This document shows positions 51,742 to 60,136 of a stretch of DNA of 64,000 nt, piece by piece (position 1 is the stretch's first letter; the number at the start of each line of letters is the position of its first letter). The notes beneath the pieces are model-generated. The model was not told where the DNA came from. It worked only from the letters and a program-made list of their open reading frames with translations, and made no database searches. The stretch comes from Bacteroidales bacterium (GTDB lineage: Bacteria > Bacteroidota > Bacteroidia > Bacteroidales > P3). The DNA is taken from positions 124,001 through 188,000 of the forward strand of contig JAQVXZ010000001.1 of the NCBI GenBank assembly GCA_028708845.1, read 5' to 3'. Position numbers and translations under genes: made by a program.

Positions 51742-52235
51742 TGTATGTTGATAAGTTTATTTTGATTAATAATTAATGTTTTTGTTTATTCGTTTGATAA
51801 TAAAGCTTCCTAATGAAAAGCAAAATTACTCATTATTTCGCAAGTAATTTAGTTTCAAAAGACAAAAAGATTAACACATTCTATGTTGATAACTATCGAT
51901 TTTTTGTTCAAAATTTGTTTATGATATGAATAACATATAATTTTGTTGATAAGTTGATGAGTTATTAAGATTGTATTAATAGGGTTTTGAACTAAAAAGA
52001 ATGGAAAAATAAAATTAATTTTTCAACAAAGTTCAATATAAACTCTCTTGTTAATAACTATATTAGTATGTTAATATCAAATGATTTATATATTGATATC
52101 CTATTAATAACTTGTTTAGAAACTAAGGTATATTAGAAAACCAAAAATTATAACTATAAGTTTTCAACTATACTAACAGGGCTATATATAATCATAATAT
52201 TAATATAAAAAGAAAGTATAATTATATAACTAAAA
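51742..52235. other. AT-rich divergent gap, candidate replication origin
   Basis: No gene in 494 bases. TGTTGATAA occurs three times on the plus strand (51746-51754, 51884-51892, 51944-51952), with TTTTCAACA (52020-52028), TGTTAATAA (52049-52057) and TGTTAATAT (52069-52077) as relatives. TGTTGATAA differs from the reverse complement of the DnaA box TTATCCACA by one base. Genes on both sides run away from the gap (41.1-51.7 kb all minus, 52.2-60.1 kb all plus). Three parS-like sites lie within 6 kb. It must also hold the promoters of rpiB and nadA. Confidence 0.45.
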
Positions 52236-53186
52236 ATGAAAATGAGTACACAAGATAAGATAGAAAGAATAAAAGAGCTAAAAAAAGAAAAAAATGCAGT
52301 AATACTTGCGCATTATTATCAAATACCAGAAATTCAAGATATTGCGGATTTCATAGGCGATAGTTTAAATTTAGCAGAAAAAGCAAAAAACACAAAATCA
52401 GATATTATCTTATTTTGTGGAGTTCATTTTATGGGCGAAACAGCAAAAATACTTAACCCAAAAACCAAAGTTATTATTCCAGATATGGATGCAGGATGTT
52501 CTCTAGCAGACTCTTGTCCTAAGGAAGACTTTCAAAAATTCAAAGAACAAAATCCAGATCATATAGTTATTTCTTATATAAACTGTAGTGCAAATATAAA
52601 GACATTATCTGACATTATCTGTACCTCTGGCAATGCTTTACAAATAGTTAACTCATTACCAAAAGAACAGAAAATAATATTTGCACCAGATAGAAACCTT
52701 GGTGGTTATATTAATAGAATCTCTGGTAGAAATATGCTTTTATGGCAAGGAACCTGTGAGGTACATGAGTTATTAACAGCCGAATATGTACTAAAACAAA
52801 AGAAGGAAAACCCTGAATATCTTCTTATTGCACATCCAGAATGTAACGATGCAGTTCTTCAAATAGCAGATTTTGTAGGTTCAACCTCATCAATGATTAA
52901 TTTTGTTAAGACCCATACAAAGACTAAGTTCTTAGTAGCTACAGAATCAGGCATTGTGCATCAGCTAAAGAAGGATAATCCAACAAAAGACTTTATTGTA
53001 GTAACTCAGGATGAGAGTTGTGCTTGTAATGATTGCAGATATATGAAATTAAATACCATCGATAAAGTTCTAGCTTCACTTGAAGAAGAAAAATATGAAA
53101 TTATTCTTGATGAGGATTTGATAGAAGCTGCAAAAAAACCAATTGTCAAAATGCTTGATATTTCAAAAAAGCTTGGAATAATTTAA
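52236..53186 (+). CDS. nadA: Quinolinate synthase NadA
   Basis: Condenses iminoaspartate with dihydroxyacetone phosphate to quinolinate in NAD synthesis, using a 4Fe-4S cluster. The 316-residue protein has ILAHYYQIPEIQDIADFIGD near the start. Probable cluster ligands are C88 (MDAGCSLADSC), C174 (GTCEVHE) and C267 (CACNDCRYMK), at the usual spacing for the family. A second Met two codons in (MSTQDK) is an equally good start. No nadB or nadC is in the window. It is the first plus-strand gene right of the candidate origin. Confidence 0.96.
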   Translation: MKMSTQDKIERIKELKKEKNAVILAHYYQIPEIQDIADFIGDSLNLAEKAKNTKSDIILFCGVHFMGETAKILNPKTKVIIPDMDAGCSLADSCPKEDFQKFKEQNPDHIVISYINCSANIKTLSDIICTSGNALQIVNSLPKEQKIIFAPDRNLGGYINRISGRNMLLWQGTCEVHELLTAEYVLKQKKENPEYLLIAHPECNDAVLQIADFVGSTSSMINFVKTHTKTKFLVATESGIVHQLKKDNPTKDFIVVTQDESCACNDCRYMKLNTIDKVLASLEEEKYEIILDEDLIEAAKKPIVKMLDISKKLGII

Positions 53187-53404
53187 TAAATATTAATAAT
53201 ATAGGAATTTGAGGGATATTGAATTAAAATTCTATCAAATATAAATATTGAATTTTAACATTTATTCATTTTATAAGTATATGATATCAAGTACTAAGCT
53301 TCAATAATAAGTATTAAATATATTCATTTTTTAACATTTTGAGTAGAATATTTAGTCTGACCTTGGCAACTAGTAACCTATATTTCTTAATATAAGTTAA
53401 TATT

Positions 53405-54016
53405 ATGGGTAAAAAGATAGTAATTTTATTTATTTTTCTTATTTATTTTTCTTATTCCTATTCTCAAGATTTTAAAAAGATATTCCTTGAAATTAACTCA
53501 AAGGATAAATTGTTTATAATAACTAAACCAATTACGTCTCTCAAAGTAAAAAATATTACTAAGGAGGTTAATTCAGTTTTAAAGAAAAAACAAAGTGAAG
53601 GATTTCTTGATTCAAATCCAAGAGATGGACAAGTAGATGCATTTCGTCATATTTTTTTGCTTTATAAGCTTTCCTCAGAAATTGGAGTTGAGAAAGCAAG
53701 AAGGTTTGGAAATATATACGAAAGTTATAATAAAAAAATATTCGATAAGAAAGAAAATTCTGGATACGATAATGCATCAGAGATTATGGATAAATTCAAT
53801 AATGAACTAGGAATTTATCTGTTTTTGAAACTAGATAAAGTTTCGGACAAAGTAATTATTGAAGAAATAGAGAAGCAAATAATAGAGGGAAAGGCTAGAA
53901 AGATAAAGATGGATGAGAAGGGGAGGAGTCTAGATTTTGAAAATGAAATAATTGAAGATTCAATTTGGAAAAAAGACTGGAAAAACAAAAGAGAACTAAT
54001 AAAATCCAATAATTAA
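53405..54016 (+). CDS. Exported DUF6973-like protein
   Basis: A 203-residue protein with a signal peptide (MGKKIVILFIFLIYFSYSYS). Residues 74-135 carry DGQVDAFRHIFLLYKLSSEI, then GNIYESY and ASEIMDKFNNELG. The D-A-F-R-H motif with a later N-N pair resembles the DUF6973 family, whose function is unknown. The last third is Lys/Glu-rich. It lies 11 bases before the M28 peptidase gene, so the two are co-transcribed. The 218-base gap upstream has no clear promoter match. Confidence 0.75.
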   Translation: MGKKIVILFIFLIYFSYSYSQDFKKIFLEINSKDKLFIITKPITSLKVKNITKEVNSVLKKKQSEGFLDSNPRDGQVDAFRHIFLLYKLSSEIGVEKARRFGNIYESYNKKIFDKKENSGYDNASEIMDKFNNELGIYLFLKLDKVSDKVIIEEIEKQIIEGKARKIKMDEKGRSLDFENEIIEDSIWKKDWKNKRELIKSNN

Positions 54017-54027
54017 AAATCGATAAA

Positions 54028-55296
54028 ATGAAAATTAGACTACTTATATTTATTTTATTACTTACAAATCAAGCATTTTCACAATCTTATAAGTATGCAC
54101 ATTACTGCCTTGATAGTTTAATTTCCCAAGACTTTGCCGGAAGAGGATACCAAGATGAAGGAGATAAAAAATCTGCTAATTTCATTGAAAGAGAGTTGAT
54201 AAAAAATGGAGTAAAACCAATAAAAAACAATGCTTATCAGCAAAACTTCAATTTAAGTATTAATAATATTGAGAATTGTCATCTAAAACTAAACTCAAAA
54301 GATAGTTCTTTTCTAAAGTTAGGTCAGGACTATATCCTTTATGGTTCATCCCCAACAACAAACTTAATACTTGAAAACGAAAAACCTATTTTTATTTCTC
54401 TTAATGATAAAAAACTCGATAAGAATAAGGGAAAACTAAATAATAAAACCATAGTCTTTGATTTATTAAATGAAGATAAGGGGAAAATATCTGCATTTAT
54501 AAGAGCATTAAGCAAAGAAAATATAAATCCCAAGCTTGTTATTATTCAAAATTCAAGCAAGATGCAATATTTAATGGGAAGAAATCAAAGTAAATTTCCT
54601 GTTATTGAGCTAAGAGATGCTATAAAAGGAAAGAAAATCAAATATCTTGAACTAAGAATTAAGTCAGACTTTACAGAAAACTATACTTCTCAAAATGTTT
54701 GGGGATATATTGAAGGGACAAAGCATAAGGATAGCCTTTTTGTATTTGTTGCCCACTATGATCACTTAGGTAAAATAGGCGATGACTGTTATTTCCCTGG
54801 TGCAAACGATAATGCTAGTGGAGTAGCTGTGCTTTTGGATATGGCAAAATACTATGCAGAAAATCCTTCTGAATATTCAATAGTTTTTATCTTCGTGTCT
54901 GCTGAGGAAATAGGACTTCTTGGATCTACTTATGCTGCGACAAATCCATTAATTGAGCTTAAGAATGTCAAATTCTTATTTAATTTGGATATGTGTGGCA
55001 CTGGCTCAGGTGGAATAGCACTTATAAATGGCAAAAAAGAGATTAAGGCTTCCGAGCATATGCTTTCCATAAATAATGACAAGAGATATTTTAATGAAAT
55101 TAGGGTAGGGGGTGAGAGTTGCAATAGTGACCATTGTCCTTTTGTGATGAAGGGGGTTCCAGCTTTCTTTATCTTCACCTTTGGTTGCGAATATAACGAA
55201 TACCATACCATTCAAGATAATGGTAAAGACCTTTCATTTACCAAACACCTCGACCTTTGCAATATTCTTAAAGACTTCATTTCTACTTATAATTAA
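54028..55296 (+). CDS. M28 family zinc aminopeptidase, exported
   Basis: A 422-residue exported peptidase. A signal peptide (MKIRLLIFILLLTNQAFSQ) is followed by an N-terminal region with a PA-like insert (about residues 95-215). The two-zinc site is complete: H243 (AHYDHLG), D261 (GANDNASG), E293 and E294 (SAEEIGLLGS), D321 (NLDMCGTG) and H393 (YHTIQD). It probably removes N-terminal residues from peptides in the periplasm or outside, complementing the DPP5-like enzyme in this window. It is co-transcribed with the DUF6973-like gene. Confidence 0.94.
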   Translation: MKIRLLIFILLLTNQAFSQSYKYAHYCLDSLISQDFAGRGYQDEGDKKSANFIERELIKNGVKPIKNNAYQQNFNLSINNIENCHLKLNSKDSSFLKLGQDYILYGSSPTTNLILENEKPIFISLNDKKLDKNKGKLNNKTIVFDLLNEDKGKISAFIRALSKENINPKLVIIQNSSKMQYLMGRNQSKFPVIELRDAIKGKKIKYLELRIKSDFTENYTSQNVWGYIEGTKHKDSLFVFVAHYDHLGKIGDDCYFPGANDNASGVAVLLDMAKYYAENPSEYSIVFIFVSAEEIGLLGSTYAATNPLIELKNVKFLFNLDMCGTGSGGIALINGKKEIKASEHMLSINNDKRYFNEIRVGGESCNSDHCPFVMKGVPAFFIFTFGCEYNEYHTIQDNGKDLSFTKHLDLCNILKDFISTYN

Positions 55297-55301
55297 TAGT
55301 A

Positions 55302-55317
55302 TGTTTCACGTGAATAC
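55302..55317. promoter_or_regulatory. parS-like site 3
   Basis: TGTTTCACGTGAATAC matches the first 13 bases of the ParB-binding consensus TGTTTCACGTGAAACA exactly. It is the centre of a 20-base near-palindrome (TATGT-TTCACGTGAA-TACATA). Confidence 0.5.
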
Positions 55318-55416
55318 ATAGGAAAATTAGGCTGTTTTTCACCTGATTTTCTATGATATTTCATGCTATTATTATAAGCTATAAAACTCTCTATACAAAG
55401 ACTTTAACTTCCTAAT

Positions 55417-55426
55417 TTTCGTTTCA
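55417..55426 (+). repeat. CTTCGTTTCA-type word flanking the 23-base array
   Basis: TTTCGTTTCA lies 17 bases before the first array unit, as at the 41.6-kb locus. A degraded inverted word (TGAATCAAAG, 55593-55602) borders the other end at the same distance. Confidence 0.65.
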
Positions 55427-55433
55427 AACTCAC

Positions 55434-55585
55434 CACATACCCATGTCAGACCTCGTCACATGGGTATGTCAGACTCTCTCACATGGGTATGTCACGGTTG
55501 CTGACATGGGTATGTGAGCTATACTGACATGGGTATGTGACGAGTTATGACATGGGTATGTGAGAGAGTGTGACATACCCATGTG
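55434..55585. repeat. 23-base phased array, GACAT-GGGT/ACCC-ATGTC (7 units)
   Basis: Fourteen-base units start at 55434, 55457, 55480, 55503, 55526, 55549 and 55572, exactly 23 apart six times. The centre reads ACCC in units 1 and 7 and GGGT in units 2 to 6. Spacers of 9 bases vary. The outermost spacers form an inverted pair (CAAACTCAC and TTGAGTTTG), as at 41.6 kb. Confidence 0.93.
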
Positions 55586-55679
55586 TTGAGTTTGAATCAA
55601 AGACATATGATTTTGAAATGGAGTTTTGATTGTATTATTTGGCGTTTCATTTGACTTAGGCTTGATTTTTAATTCTTAT

Positions 55680-55710
55680 TTCGTTTTTTAGTAATTATTT
55701 TGTAACTTTG
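55680..55710 (+). promoter_or_regulatory. Promoter of hutU
   Basis: TTCG at 55680-55683 (one change from TTTG), 19-base spacer, TAACTTTG at 55703-55710. The ATG is 44 bases downstream. Confidence 0.6.
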
Positions 55711-55754
55711 TCCCTTGCTTTAAATAGGATTGATAATTAAAAAAATATAATAAT

Positions 55755-57746
55755 ATGGATTTTAAACAAGCTATACTGGAAGGAATCCCAGATTACCTTC
55801 CTCAAATAAAAGAATATGATTTATCAGCAAATCATGCGCCTAAGAGAAAAGATATTCTTAGCGTTACGGAGAAAAAATTGGCATTAAAGAATGCTCTAAG
55901 GTATTTCGATATTAAGTTTCACAAAGAGCTAGCTAAGGAATTTGCTCATGAACTTGAAACTTACGGAAGAATATACATGTATAGGTTCCGCCCAGATTAC
56001 GATATGTATGCAAGGCCTATTGAAGAGTATCCTGCAAAATCAAAACAGGCTGCGGCAATTATGCTTATGATTCAAAACAATCTTGACCCTGCTGTTGCAC
56101 AACATCCTCACGAACTTATAACTTATGGTGGTAATGGTGCAGTTTTTCAAAACTGGGCTCAGTATCGTCTTGTTATGAAGTATTTAGCTGAGATGAACGA
56201 AGAACAAACCCTTGTTATGTACTCAGGACACCCAATGGGCTTATTCCCAAGTCATAAGGATGCTCCAAGAGTTGTTGTTACTAACGGTATGGTTATTCCT
56301 AACTATTCAAAGCCAGATGATTGGGAGAAGTTTAATGCATTGGGAGTTTCACAGTATGGACAGATGACAGCAGGCTCTTATATGTATATTGGACCTCAGG
56401 GTATTGTTCATGGAACTACCATAACTGTCTTGAATGCAGGAAGAAAGATAGGAAATGATGGGCTAGGTGGCAAGCTATTTATTACCTCTGGACTTGGCGG
56501 AATGTCGGGTGCTCAACCAAAGGCAGGTAATATTGCGGGCTGTGTTTCAATAACGGCAGAGATTAATCCTAAGGCTATCCATACTCGTCATTCTCAAGGA
56601 TGGGTTGACCATGTGTATGATAATTTAGAAGAGCTTTGGAAGAGGGTTCATGAGGCTAGAAAGAATAAAGAAGTTGTATCTTTTGCATATCAAGGTAATG
56701 TTGTTGATTTATGGGAATATGCAGCAAAGAATAATATAAAAGTAGATATTGGTTCTGATCAAACATCACTTCATAACCCTTGGGCAGGAGGATACTACCC
56801 TGTTGGTGTTAGTTTTGAAGATGCTAATGAAATGATGGCAGAAAATCCAGAACTGTTTAAAGAAAAGGTGCATGAGTCTCTTAAAAGACAAGTCATTGCA
56901 ATCAATACTCTAAGTGAAAGAGGTATGTATTTCTTCGATTATGGCAATGCATTTTTGCTTGAAAGCTCAAGGGCTGGTGCAGATATTATGAAAGAGGATG
57001 GAGGTTTTAGATATAATTCCTATGTTCAAGATATAATGGGGCCTATGTGCTTCGATTATGGATTTGGACCTTTCCGCTGGGTTTGCACATCTGGAAAGAG
57101 TGAGGATTTAGACCTTTCTGACCATATTGCTATGGAGGTTTTGGAAGAAATGGCTAAGACTTCTCCTAAGGAAATTTCTCAACAAATGAGAGATAATATA
57201 ACTTGGATTAAGGGAGCAAAGGAAAATAAATTGGTTGTTGGTTCTCAAGCAAGAATTCTTTATGCAGACTGTGAGGGAAGAACAAAGATTGCTGCTGCGT
57301 TCAACAAAGCAATAAAAGAAGGAAGAATATCTGCTCCTATTGTTTTGGGAAGAGACCATCATGATGTTTCTGGAACGGATAGTCCTTTTAGAGAAACTTC
57401 AAATATTTATGACGGTTCATCTTTTACGGCAGATATGGCTATTCATAATGTAATTGGAGATAGTTTTAGAGGAGCAACCTGGGTTTCTATACACAATGGT
57501 GGAGGCGTAGGCTGGGGAGAAGTTATAAACGGTGGTTTTGGAATGGTTATTGACGGCTCTGATGATTCAGAAAGAAGGTTGAAGAGTATGCTCTATTGGG
57601 ATGTTAATAATGGTATTTCAAGAAGATCATGGGCAAGAAACGATGGTGCTATATTTGCAATTAAACGCGCAATGGAAACAGAACCTAACTTAAAAATAAC
57701 TATACCAAATATTGCTGATGATGGATTAATCGATTCAATATTCTAA
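55755..57746 (+). CDS. hutU: Urocanate hydratase
   Basis: Converts urocanate to imidazolonepropionate, the second step of histidine breakdown, with NAD as an electrophile. The 663-residue protein is the longer form seen in Bacteroidota and Firmicutes rather than the ~555-residue enterobacterial form. Diagnostic segments are ITYGGNGAVFQNWAQYRL, MYSGHPMGLFPS, GLGGMSGAQPKAGNIAGC (NAD-binding) and the C-terminal GRDHHDVSGTDSPFRET. The rest of the hut pathway (hutH, hutI, ftcD) is not in this window, so the gene stands alone here with its own promoter. Confidence 0.96.
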   Translation: MDFKQAILEGIPDYLPQIKEYDLSANHAPKRKDILSVTEKKLALKNALRYFDIKFHKELAKEFAHELETYGRIYMYRFRPDYDMYARPIEEYPAKSKQAAAIMLMIQNNLDPAVAQHPHELITYGGNGAVFQNWAQYRLVMKYLAEMNEEQTLVMYSGHPMGLFPSHKDAPRVVVTNGMVIPNYSKPDDWEKFNALGVSQYGQMTAGSYMYIGPQGIVHGTTITVLNAGRKIGNDGLGGKLFITSGLGGMSGAQPKAGNIAGCVSITAEINPKAIHTRHSQGWVDHVYDNLEELWKRVHEARKNKEVVSFAYQGNVVDLWEYAAKNNIKVDIGSDQTSLHNPWAGGYYPVGVSFEDANEMMAENPELFKEKVHESLKRQVIAINTLSERGMYFFDYGNAFLLESSRAGADIMKEDGGFRYNSYVQDIMGPMCFDYGFGPFRWVCTSGKSEDLDLSDHIAMEVLEEMAKTSPKEISQQMRDNITWIKGAKENKLVVGSQARILYADCEGRTKIAAAFNKAIKEGRISAPIVLGRDHHDVSGTDSPFRETSNIYDGSSFTADMAIHNVIGDSFRGATWVSIHNGGGVGWGEVINGGFGMVIDGSDDSERRLKSMLYWDVNNGISRRSWARNDGAIFAIKRAMETEPNLKITIPNIADDGLIDSIF

Positions 57747-57819
57747 TAACACTATTTATAACTAGGTACTTGCAAAGATTGTTTCATATGGAACAAATAT
57801 AGAAATAGACTTTGAGATT

Positions 57820-58326
57820 ATGAAAAAATGGTTTGCATTATATGTTCAACCAAGGAAAGAAAAGGTTGTTGAGAAAGAGTTACTGAGAAGTAATTATGAG
57901 GTTTATTTGCCATTAAAGAAGTGTTTCAGACAATGGAAGGATAGAAAGAAGATGGTAGAAATACCTTTGATTCCTTCCTATGTTTTCACTCGAATTAAAG
58001 AATGCGATATATGGAATATTGTTAAAATGAATGGATGTGTTAAGTTCGTTTGGTTTAACGGTAAACCATGTCCAATTCCCGATAATCAGATTGATTCAAT
58101 GAAACTTCTGCTAGAAAAGGATGTTGAAATAGAACTTGAAAACAATATTAGACCAAGTAAAGGAGATAAGGTGAAGATTATTGAAGGACCTTTTGCAGGG
58201 TTAGTTGGAATAATCAAGACAGGCAATAAGAATAAATTTGCTGTAAGAGTTGATAGTTTAGGGGTGGATCTTTCAATTGTGATTGAGGAAAGCCATATTA
58301 AACTAACTGAAAAAATAGAAGAATAG
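57820..58326 (+). CDS. UpxY-like NusG-family transcription antiterminator
   Basis: A 168-residue NusG paralog. The N-terminal NGN domain starts WFALYVQPRKEKVVEKELL and has PLIPSYVFTRI. The C-terminal KOW domain is KGDKVKIIEGPFAGLVGII. This is the plan of UpxY proteins, which in Bacteroides prevent early termination in their own capsule operon. Here no polysaccharide operon follows: the next gene, 37 bases on, is sppA, and hutU lies upstream. Either it is an orphan acting in trans on a distant operon, or it controls this unit. Confidence 0.88.
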   Translation: MKKWFALYVQPRKEKVVEKELLRSNYEVYLPLKKCFRQWKDRKKMVEIPLIPSYVFTRIKECDIWNIVKMNGCVKFVWFNGKPCPIPDNQIDSMKLLLEKDVEIELENNIRPSKGDKVKIIEGPFAGLVGIIKTGNKNKFAVRVDSLGVDLSIVIEESHIKLTEKIEE

Positions 58327-58363
58327 AAAAGTCAATTAATTAATAACTTAATACATTAATATT

Positions 58364-60136
58364 ATGAAGCAGTTTTTTAAATTTATGTTTGCTTCTTGTT
58401 TAGGAGTATTCCTTTCAACCATATTTTTGGTTCTAATTTTCTTTATAATAGGTACATCAATAATTGCCTCTTCAACGAGTGCAACGCCTGAAATAAAGGA
58501 TGACTCTATATTGGTCTTGACATTAGACAAGCCTATTTACGATAGAGAAGTTAGTGATTTTTCAGCTCTATTATCAATAGGTTCATCAGACATTAATTAT
58601 AGCAATTCAATAGGCTTAACAGAGTTTATCTCAGTTATTAGAAAAGCTAAGACAGATGATAAAGTAAAGGCTATTATGTTAGATTTATCCTTTCTTCGAG
58701 TTAATGGTTGGGCAACGGTTGAGGAAATGAGAGAAGCTCTACTAGACTTCAAGACTTCAAAGAAAAAGATTTATGCTTATAGCGACACCTATACACAAAA
58801 CGCTTATTATCTTGCAACAGTGGCAGATGAAATTTCTCTTAACCCTGTTGGACATGTTCAATTAACAGGTCTTGGTGGACAAATAATGTTCCTTAAAGAT
58901 ATGCTAGATAAGTTTAATATTGATGTTGAACTTCTTCGTCCTGCTAATAACGACTACAAGAGTGCAGGGGAGATGTTTATCAATAACAAGATGAGCGAGG
59001 CTAATAGAACTCAGGTTAAGGCTTATCTTGGCTCAATTTGGGATTATGTTGGCAATAATATAGCTGTATCTAGGAAGATTGATATCAAAACCTTAAACAA
59101 TAATGTATCGAATCTAGAAGCTTTTATAGCAGAAGATGCTTTAAAGAATAAATATGTTGATAATTTGACCTTTAGAACGGACTTACAAGACAAGATTAAG
59201 TCTGATTTGAAATTGAAAAAGGTTAATTTGGTTCAATATAACAGGTATAGAAGTTCAATTGCTGAGATAATGCCTAGTAAATCTAAGGATAAGATTGCAG
59301 TAATTTATGCTTATGGAGATGTTGGTCAGGGAAAGGGTGGAGATTTATCAATTGGCAGCGAAACAATTGTTAAAGAGATAAGGAAAGCTGTTAATAACAA
59401 AAGAGTTAAGGCTATTGTCCTTAGAATAAACTCAGGAGGAGGAGATGCAATTGCTTCTGAACAAATGACAAATGAGATATTTGCAGCTAAGAAAGTTAAA
59501 CCAGTTATTGTATCAATGGGAGATGTAGCTGCATCAGCAGGTTATGAAATGGCTTGTGGAGCAACAAAAATTGTAGCTAACCCTACCACATTAACAGGCT
59601 CGATTGGAGTATTTGGTGTAGTGCCTAACTTCGGAAGAGCATTAAAGAAAAGTCTTGGTATTGGTTTCGATACAGTTCAAACGCATAAGAATTCAGTATT
59701 TATTACTGGAGTTTCACCAATGTCACCTGACACAAGAATGGTTATGCAAAGAAGTATTGATGCATTCTATAAAAACTTTGTTCATAGAGTTGCAACAGGA
59801 AGAAACCTAAAAGATACCTATGTTGATAGTATTGCAAAAGGAAGAGTTTGGGTTGGAAAAGATGCAAAAGAAATTGGCTTAGTTGATGAGTTTGGTGGCT
59901 TATACAAAGCAATTGAAATAGCATCAAATGAAGCTAAGATTAAAGACTATTCAATTATTGCATTACCAAAGACCAAAGGCTTAACAGAACAAATATTTGA
60001 AGCAATAGGTAGTGATGTTGAAATGAAATTGTTTACAAAAGAACTAGGACAACCCTATTCATTATTCTTACAACTAAAAGATATATCTGATATGAAAGGA
60101 GTTCAAGCAAGATTACCTTATATAATTAGTTTCTAG
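58364..60136 (+). CDS. sppA: Signal peptide peptidase SppA, 67K type
   Basis: Membrane-bound serine protease that degrades leftover signal peptides. The 590-residue length is that of the long (tandem-domain) form. One N-terminal transmembrane segment (residues 13-39) anchors it. The Ser-Lys dyad is K199 in NDYKSAGEMF and S391 in DVAASAGYEMA, with the typical TLTGSIGVFGVVPNF after it. The C-terminal domain is active-site-bearing and the N-terminal domain supplies the lysine, as in E. coli. Its last 11 bases overlap the 3' end of queG on the opposite strand. Confidence 0.95.
   Translation: MKQFFKFMFASCLGVFLSTIFLVLIFFIIGTSIIASSTSATPEIKDDSILVLTLDKPIYDREVSDFSALLSIGSSDINYSNSIGLTEFISVIRKAKTDDKVKAIMLDLSFLRVNGWATVEEMREALLDFKTSKKKIYAYSDTYTQNAYYLATVADEISLNPVGHVQLTGLGGQIMFLKDMLDKFNIDVELLRPANNDYKSAGEMFINNKMSEANRTQVKAYLGSIWDYVGNNIAVSRKIDIKTLNNNVSNLEAFIAEDALKNKYVDNLTFRTDLQDKIKSDLKLKKVNLVQYNRYRSSIAEIMPSKSKDKIAVIYAYGDVGQGKGGDLSIGSETIVKEIRKAVNNKRVKAIVLRINSGGGDAIASEQMTNEIFAAKKVKPVIVSMGDVAASAGYEMACGATKIVANPTTLTGSIGVFGVVPNFGRALKKSLGIGFDTVQTHKNSVFITGVSPMSPDTRMVMQRSIDAFYKNFVHRVATGRNLKDTYVDSIAKGRVWVGKDAKEIGLVDEFGGLYKAIEIASNEAKIKDYSIIALPKTKGLTEQIFEAIGSDVEMKLFTKELGQPYSLFLQLKDISDMKGVQARLPYIISF

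Larger units (their letters stand above)
55297..55754. other. 458-base gap without a gene
   Basis: Holds parS-like site 3 (55302-55317), a CTTCGTTT-type word (55417-55426), a seven-unit 23-base phased array (55434-55585) and the hutU promoter (55680-55710). No coding sequence was seen. Confidence 0.75.

Noticed and set aside
55434-55585. CRISPR array
   Set aside because: Units are 14 bases and spacers only 9, units occur in both orientations, and no cas gene is near. CRISPR repeats and spacers are longer and keep one orientation.
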